DNA of 9,924 bases from NCBI GenBank assembly GCA_007131895.1, contig SLPR01000153.1, positions 1 through 9,924 on the forward strand, written 5' to 3'. The translations under genes and the position numbers were made by a program. The notes beneath the pieces were generated by a model that had not been told where the DNA came from, searched no databases, and saw only the letters and a program-made list of their open reading frames with translations. Numbering within the stretch: the first letter of the stretch is position 1; the number at the start of each line of letters is the position of its first letter. Positions 6,944-9,924 of the stretch are shown piece after piece. Source of the stretch: Bacteroidales bacterium. Lineage in GTDB: Bacteria > Bacteroidota > Bacteroidia > Bacteroidales > UBA7960.

Positions 6944-8059
6944 TCACCTTTTAATGTCATTGAAATACGTATCCAGCAAAATCTGTGCTGCCTGATAAGG
7001 AGTGAGCTTATTTTCCTCTATCAGTCTCAGTGTGGCGGGGGTTTTATCAACAACTCCGGGATGAAGATAAAAATGATCCGATAAATATTGCTGAATGGAT
7101 TCGTACATCTGGTGCTTTTGCTGGCTTTTTCTCTTTTTCAGAAAGAATCCGCTTTGGTTAACATGAGCAAAAAAAGCATTGATCATGTCGTTCACTGTGT
7201 CGATACCGGTTTTTTTCAGGGATGAGCAAATTACCACCGCGGGAGGCCATCCGGAGGCCGGAGGGGGAAAGAGGTGCAAGGCACTCTGGTATTGTACCCT
7301 GGCGTTTTGGGCTTTGATGAGGTTATCTCCATCTGCCTTGTTGATAACCATGCCATCGCACATTTCCATGATCCCTCTTTTGATTCCCTGCAGCTCGTCG
7401 CCGGCGCCGGCCAACATCAACAACAGAAAAAAATCAACCATCGAATGTACCGCAGTTTCCGATTGCCCTACCCCCACGGTTTCCACCAGGATGCGGTCAT
7501 ACCCTGCGGCTTCGCACAGGATAATGATCTCACGGGTTTTTCGGGCAACACCCCCCAGGGATCCAGCCGAAGGGCTGGGCCGGATAAAGGCATGTTCGTG
7601 GGTTGAAAGCAATTCCATTCGGGTTTTATCGCCCAGGATGCTGCCTTTGGATATTTCGCTGCTGGGATCCACAGCCAGCACAGCAATTTTGTGCCCCTTT
7701 TCGATCAGGTGCATTCCAAAGGCCTCAATAAAAGTGCTTTTACCAACCCCTGGTACGCCTGTAATACCAATTCTCAGAGAACGGGATGACAAGGGGATGC
7801 ATTTTTCTATGATTTGCTGAGCTTTTTCATAATGTGCGGGCAATGAACTTTCTACCAGTGTAATGGCCCTGCTGAGCATGGTCCGGTTTCCCTCTGCAAT
7901 TCCCTTCACATATTCATCCACACTCAACTCGTTGCCCTTTCGGGCCTGCATGGCACGGATGGCTTTTTCATTGATCACAGGGGGGCGCTCAACTCCCTTG
8001 TTGACTTTCAAAGCACTATCAAATTCTTTTTTTTCAGGGGTTTGCTTCTTTTCTGACAT
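6944..8059 (-). CDS. meaB: Methylmalonyl-CoA mutase-associated GTPase MeaB (ArgK family)
   Basis: G3E-family P-loop GTPase that acts as a chaperone for adenosylcobalamin-dependent methylmalonyl-CoA mutase, gating cofactor loading and protecting the enzyme from inactivation. Residues from the chosen start: Walker A GVPGVGKS (101-108), VDPSS (130-134) and KGSILGDKTRM just after it, RPSPSAGSLGGVA (160-172), VETVGVGQSE (192-201), and base-recognition NKAD (240-243). The ATG at 8057-8059 (MSEKKQTPEKKEF) was chosen; a TTG three codons upstream (8066-8068) also leaves an open frame but is a poorer start. At 371 residues it is somewhat longer than the roughly 330 usual for the family, the excess being a charged N-terminal extension. 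No mutase gene (mutA/mutB) lies in the window, so its partner must be elsewhere. A promoter with a palindrome sits directly upstream. The older name ArgK (arginine/lysine transport kinase) is a historical misassignment. Confidence 0.95.
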   Translation of the reverse strand: MSEKKQTPEKKEFDSALKVNKGVERPPVINEKAIRAMQARKGNELSVDEYVKGIAEGNRTMLSRAITLVESSLPAHYEKAQQIIEKCIPLSSRSLRIGITGVPGVGKSTFIEAFGMHLIEKGHKIAVLAVDPSSEISKGSILGDKTRMELLSTHEHAFIRPSPSAGSLGGVARKTREIIILCEAAGYDRILVETVGVGQSETAVHSMVDFFLLLMLAGAGDELQGIKRGIMEMCDGMVINKADGDNLIKAQNARVQYQSALHLFPPPASGWPPAVVICSSLKKTGIDTVNDMINAFFAHVNQSGFFLKKRKSQQKHQMYESIQQYLSDHFYLHPGVVDKTPATLRLIEENKLTPYQAAQILLDTYFNDIKR

Positions 8060-8075
8060 GCCAATCAATTTTGTA

Positions 8076-8083
8076 CAAACCTA
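8076..8083 (-). promoter_or_regulatory. Bacteroidota-type -7 element for meaB
   Basis: Read on the minus strand this is TAGGTTTG, a full match to TAnnTTTG, ending 16 bp before the meaB ATG. The leader would therefore be very short. The -33 region, about 19 nt further upstream, is T-rich (CTTTTTCTC) rather than a clear TTG. Confidence 0.5.
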
Positions 8084-8100
8084 CACAATATTTTATTGTG
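8084..8100. promoter_or_regulatory. Perfect palindrome in the meaB promoter, possible operator
   Basis: CACAATA-TTT-TATTGTG is a perfect 7-bp inverted repeat around a 3-nt centre. It directly abuts the TAGGTTTG element and fills the space between -7 and -33, where a bound dimeric repressor would block RNA polymerase. Symmetry and placement are seen; binding is inferred. An A/T-rich palindrome of this size can occur by chance. Confidence 0.4.
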
Positions 8101-8138
8101 AGAAAAAGTTTATTAAAGCAGAATGTAAAGCACCACCA

Positions 8139-8171
8139 AAATTCCGCAAGCATGGAAATTCCGCAAGCATG
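8139..8171. repeat. Two-copy tandem repeat, 16-bp unit with 1-nt spacer
   Basis: AAATTCCGCAAGCATG occurs at 8139-8154 and again, identical, at 8156-8171, separated by a single G (period 17). There is no third copy on either side. It lies in non-coding DNA about 80-110 bp upstream of the meaB start, and could be a paired regulator site or a recent slippage duplication. Confidence 0.85.
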
Positions 8172-8305
8172 ATTATTCCCAAACGCTTATTCACTTACCC
8201 TGCATGTATTCTCTGCTTTTCGTAAAATGCACTATTTCAAAGACACTTTTAAGTAAAGTTGGCATAAAAAACATATCCAAAATGCTCTCCTTACATTCAA
8301 GGACA

Positions 8306-8329
8306 AAATAGCCGTGTGTTAGGCTATTT
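8306..8329. other. Short hairpin upstream of the plus-strand promoter
   Basis: AAATAGCC (8306-8313) pairs with GGCTATTT (8322-8329) around an 8-nt loop. Neither strand has a T-run after it, so it is not a terminator. It ends 8 bp before the TTG of the -33 element and could be a regulator site. Function is unknown. Confidence 0.35.
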
Positions 8330-8337
8330 GACAACTG

Positions 8338-8366
8338 TTGATTGAGAATTTATTTTGTTAACTTTG
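8338..8366 (+). promoter_or_regulatory. Bacteroidota-type promoter for the coiled-coil protein gene
   Basis: TTG at 8338-8340, 18 nt of spacer, then TAACTTTG at 8359-8366: the best match in the window to the phylum's TTG / TAnnTTTG pattern. Transcription would start near 8373 and give a leader of about 86 nt. It also places the TTG at 8342 inside the promoter, which rules it out as the start of the gene and supports the ATG at 8459. Confidence 0.65.
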
Positions 8367-8458
8367 TAGGAAAGAGTTCCTTTCAACAACAAACGATCAG
8401 GATGTATTCAAAAAATGCGGTCAATCGCATTGGTATTATAATTATTAAAACTTGTTTT

Positions 8459-9070
8459 ATGAAACTGCTGAAAAATAGTTTTCCGTTTCTTGCCTTATTA
8501 AGTATACTGATTATTACTCCTGTATCTGAGGTGAGGGCTCAAACTCTTCCGGAAGTGCTGGAAGAAGGCACCCTTAGCGAACAATATGAATACCTGCACG
8601 AACGCACCAATATATATAATAATTTCCGGGCCATCCGGGAGGATATGTTCCGCAAAATCAGGCGCAATTCTATTGACTCTCTTAACAGTGCCTATGCAGA
8701 GATAAGACAGCTCAACCAGCAAATTGCAGAGCAGCAAAGCGGTATAGATTCCCTTAACGTTTTGCTGGAAACTACCGCTTCCGAGCGTGATGCCGCCATC
8801 AAAGACCGCGACAGCCTTTTTCTGTTTGGCATTCCCATGACCAAAACTTTTTATAACGTGTTGCTCTGGTCTGTTATCATTGCCCTGGCTGTTGTCCTGC
8901 TGATTATTATGGTGTTATTTAAAAGAGCCCATCATATTGCAGGACAAAAAACGCGGGAAATGAAAGAACTACAAGACGAGTTTGATGAATACCGCAAAAC
9001 CTCACGCGAGAGGTTTGAACAACAATCCATCGATCATTTCAATGAAGTGAAACGCCTGAGGGGGATTTAA
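8459..9070 (+). CDS. Secreted-start, single-span membrane protein with two coiled-coil regions, unknown function
   Basis: Not assigned to a named family. The 203-residue product from ATG 8459 starts with a classic signal peptide (MKLLKNSFPFLALLSILIIT) with probable cleavage after VRA, residue 27. An extracytoplasmic charged region follows (EQYEYLHERTNIYNNFRAIR), then a helical coiled-coil stretch (about 60-118, EIRQLNQQIAEQQ). One strong transmembrane helix spans about 131-154 (NVLLWSVIIALAVVLLIIMV). The tail (155-203) is rich in Lys, Arg and Glu and looks like a second, cytoplasmic coiled coil. The in-frame TTG at 8342 was rejected because it falls within the promoter and would bury the signal peptide. 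The topology suggests a scaffold or a sensor-like envelope protein, but no catalytic motif is visible. It converges on the SDR gene with only one base between the stop codons. From memory, similar signal-coiled-coil-TM proteins recur in Bacteroidota without known function. Confidence 0.8.
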   Translation: MKLLKNSFPFLALLSILIITPVSEVRAQTLPEVLEEGTLSEQYEYLHERTNIYNNFRAIREDMFRKIRRNSIDSLNSAYAEIRQLNQQIAEQQSGIDSLNVLLETTASERDAAIKDRDSLFLFGIPMTKTFYNVLLWSVIIALAVVLLIIMVLFKRAHHIAGQKTREMKELQDEFDEYRKTSRERFEQQSIDHFNEVKRLRGI

Positions 9071-9071
9071 A

Positions 9072-9824
9072 CTACTCCCCTTCATAAATCATTTTGCGGG
9101 TCATACCGCCATCGGCCATGAAATTCTGCCCGGTGACAAAGCCAGATTTATCGGAAAGCAGGAACCAGCAAAGCTCAGCGATGTCTTCAGGTTTTCCTAT
9201 GCGTCCGGCAGGGTGCTGAAGATGATGTTTTTCTGCCCAAACAGGGTTTTTTCTTCTGCTTTTCTTTTGCCAGGGAGCCACTTCAATCCAGCCGGGACTG
9301 ATACAATTGACCCTTACATAGGGTTGCAGGCTCATGGCCAATGCATGGGTGAGTGATAATACCCCGCCCTTGGAAGCGGCATAGGCTTCACTGTCGGGCT
9401 CCGACATAAAGGCCCGGGTGCTGCAGATATTGACAATGGTCCCCTGGTTTCTTTTCAATCCCGGTGCCAATTGTTTGGAGGTAAGGAAATGTGAGGTGAG
9501 ATTTACCGACAGGGTATGATTCCATTCCTCAAGACTTAGATCTTCCAGAGGTTTGAACTCCGATATGGCGGCATTATTGACAAGATATTTCAATGCAGGG
9601 CGCTGGCTGACAATGCTTTCGAGAGTCTTTGACAGCAGCTCTTCATTGGAGACATCGCACAAAATGGTTTTGCTCATTTGCAGATCGGGGGTTTCCCGGT
9701 CAAAATCATCCAGCGCCTCTTTATCATTGTCCAGCACAAAAACATAAACGTTTTCCTGCATGAGTTTCAGACTGATGGCTTTGCCGATTCCCTGGGCTCC
9801 ACCGGTTACAATTGCAGTATGCAT
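9072..9824 (-). CDS. Short-chain dehydrogenase/reductase (SDR) family oxidoreductase
   Basis: Classical SDR of 250 residues that oxidises or reduces an alcohol/carbonyl substrate with a nicotinamide cofactor in the cytoplasm. Visible motifs: the cofactor-binding TGGAQGIG (7-14), Asp32 at the end of the second strand (suggesting NAD(H) over NADP(H)), CDVS (56-59), NNAA (83-86), Asn108, and the catalytic Ser135, Tyr148 and Lys152 (YAASK), then SPGWI and C-terminal DGGMTRK. The ATG at 9822-9824 (MHTAIVTGG) was chosen because it starts just before the first strand, as is usual. The upstream ATG at 9861-9863 would add 13 residues (MDFLNKIFTKKKA), read through a nine-A run and overlap the end of the cysteine synthase gene. 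The chosen start leaves a 22-bp gap, consistent with an operon. Best general comparison is 3-oxoacyl-ACP reductase/glucose dehydrogenase-like SDRs, but the substrate cannot be deduced. Confidence 0.9.
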   Translation of the reverse strand: MHTAIVTGGAQGIGKAISLKLMQENVYVFVLDNDKEALDDFDRETPDLQMSKTILCDVSNEELLSKTLESIVSQRPALKYLVNNAAISEFKPLEDLSLEEWNHTLSVNLTSHFLTSKQLAPGLKRNQGTIVNICSTRAFMSEPDSEAYAASKGGVLSLTHALAMSLQPYVRVNCISPGWIEVAPWQKKSRRKNPVWAEKHHLQHPAGRIGKPEDIAELCWFLLSDKSGFVTGQNFMADGGMTRKMIYEGE

Positions 9825-9846
9825 AGCTTTTTTTTTAGTGAAAATC

Positions 9847-9924
9847 TTATTCAAAAAGTCCATCTACTGACAAATACCGTTCGCCGGTATCGTAGCAGAA
9901 AGTAAGGATACGTGCACCTTTGGG
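9847..9924 (-). CDS. Probable cysteine synthase, C-terminal 25 residues (5' part beyond the window)
   Basis: Reading the minus strand inward from the right edge gives an open frame ending ARILTFCYDTGERYLSVDGL-FE and a TAA at 9847-9849. The GERYLS box followed by a short hydrophobic end is characteristic of the C-terminus of PLP-dependent O-acetylserine sulfhydrylases (CysK/CysM), which make cysteine from O-acetylserine and sulfide; E. coli CysK has GERYLSTALF near its end. Cystathionine beta-synthase-like relatives end similarly, so the exact enzyme is uncertain. The fragment lacks a start and is too short for a domain-level check. It is on the same strand as the SDR gene, 22 bp upstream of it, so the two are probably co-transcribed. 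With cysCDN about 4.7 kb away on the same strand it adds to a sulfur theme. Confidence 0.72.
   Translation of the reverse strand, partial: PKGARILTFCYDTGERYLSVDGLFE

Larger units (their letters stand above)
8060..8458. other. Intergenic region between divergent meaB and the coiled-coil protein gene
   Basis: About 400 bp with no gene I can support. From left to right it holds a minus-strand promoter with a palindrome (8076-8100), a two-copy 16-bp tandem repeat (8139-8171), A/T-rich sequence without recognisable features (8172-8300), a short hairpin (8306-8329), a plus-strand promoter (8338-8366) and an untranslated leader of roughly 85-90 nt. Short open frames here have no family-like content and no plausible start context. 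Confidence 0.6.

Noticed and set aside
7179..7820. 213-codon plus-strand open frame opposite meaB
   Set aside because: Antisense to the conserved MeaB G domain; serine/proline-rich composition is typical of a shadow frame.
8368..8381. AGGAA/TTCCT mini-hairpin near the transcription start
   Set aside because: A 5-bp stem is expected by chance and shows no riboswitch-like structure.
8342..8458. 39-codon N-terminal extension of the coiled-coil protein from a TTG
   Set aside because: The TTG lies within the promoter and upstream of the probable transcription start, and the extension would hide the signal peptide.
1..9924. Search by eye for tRNA/rRNA genes, CRISPR arrays, insertion sequences, phage or defence genes
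   Set aside because: No cloverleaf, regularly spaced repeats, transposase/integrase motifs or terminal inverted repeats were seen. The intergenic space is limited and accounted for.

Overview
The window looks like ordinary chromosomal DNA from a member of the Bacteroidota (Bacteroidetes). The protein set fits this phylum: a PBP1A-type penicillin-binding protein, separate CysC/CysD/CysN sulfate-activation proteins, a PlsC-like acyltransferase, a porin-family outer-membrane barrel and MeaB. Gene starts lack clear Shine-Dalgarno sequences and have A/T-rich leaders. Several intergenic regions carry the TAnnTTTG -7 element typical of the phylum. Moderate GC and long intergenic A/T tracts agree. 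The species cannot be named from sequence alone.

Layout, left to right. (1) Positions 1-2091, plus strand: a class A penicillin-binding protein cut at its N-terminus, followed by a strong 15-bp hairpin terminator (2111-2150). (2) Positions 2206-5133, minus strand: a sulfate-activation operon read cysC-cysD-cysN. CysD/CysN make APS from sulfate and ATP with GTP hydrolysis, and CysC phosphorylates APS to PAPS. The cysC-cysD gap is only 7 bp, but the cysD-cysN gap is 122 bp and holds a sizeable hairpin. (3) Positions 5313-5885, plus: a small lysophospholipid-type acyltransferase, divergent from cysC. (4) Positions 5882-8059, minus: meaB (methylmalonyl-CoA mutase chaperone GTPase), then an outer-membrane beta-barrel protein whose stop codon interlocks with that of the acyltransferase. 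(5) Positions 8060-8458: an intergenic region of about 400 bp with divergent promoters, a perfect palindrome and a 16-bp tandem repeat. (6) Positions 8459-9070, plus: a signal-peptide-bearing, single-span coiled-coil protein of unknown function. (7) Positions 9072-9924, minus: an SDR-family oxidoreductase preceded by the last 25 codons of what looks like a cysteine synthase entering from the right edge.

Functionally, the clearest theme is sulfur: PAPS synthesis in the middle and a probable cysteine synthase at the right end. No sulfate/PAPS reductase, transporter or sulfotransferase is present, so the fate of the PAPS is not visible. I found no rRNA, tRNA, CRISPR array, insertion sequence, phage gene or defence system. 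Most of the window is conserved housekeeping content. The items worth a second look are regulatory or structural (the meaB promoter palindrome, the tandem repeat, the cysD-cysN hairpin), a CysC with changed motif residues, and the uncharacterised coiled-coil membrane protein. I do not see convincing evidence of a new multi-gene system.
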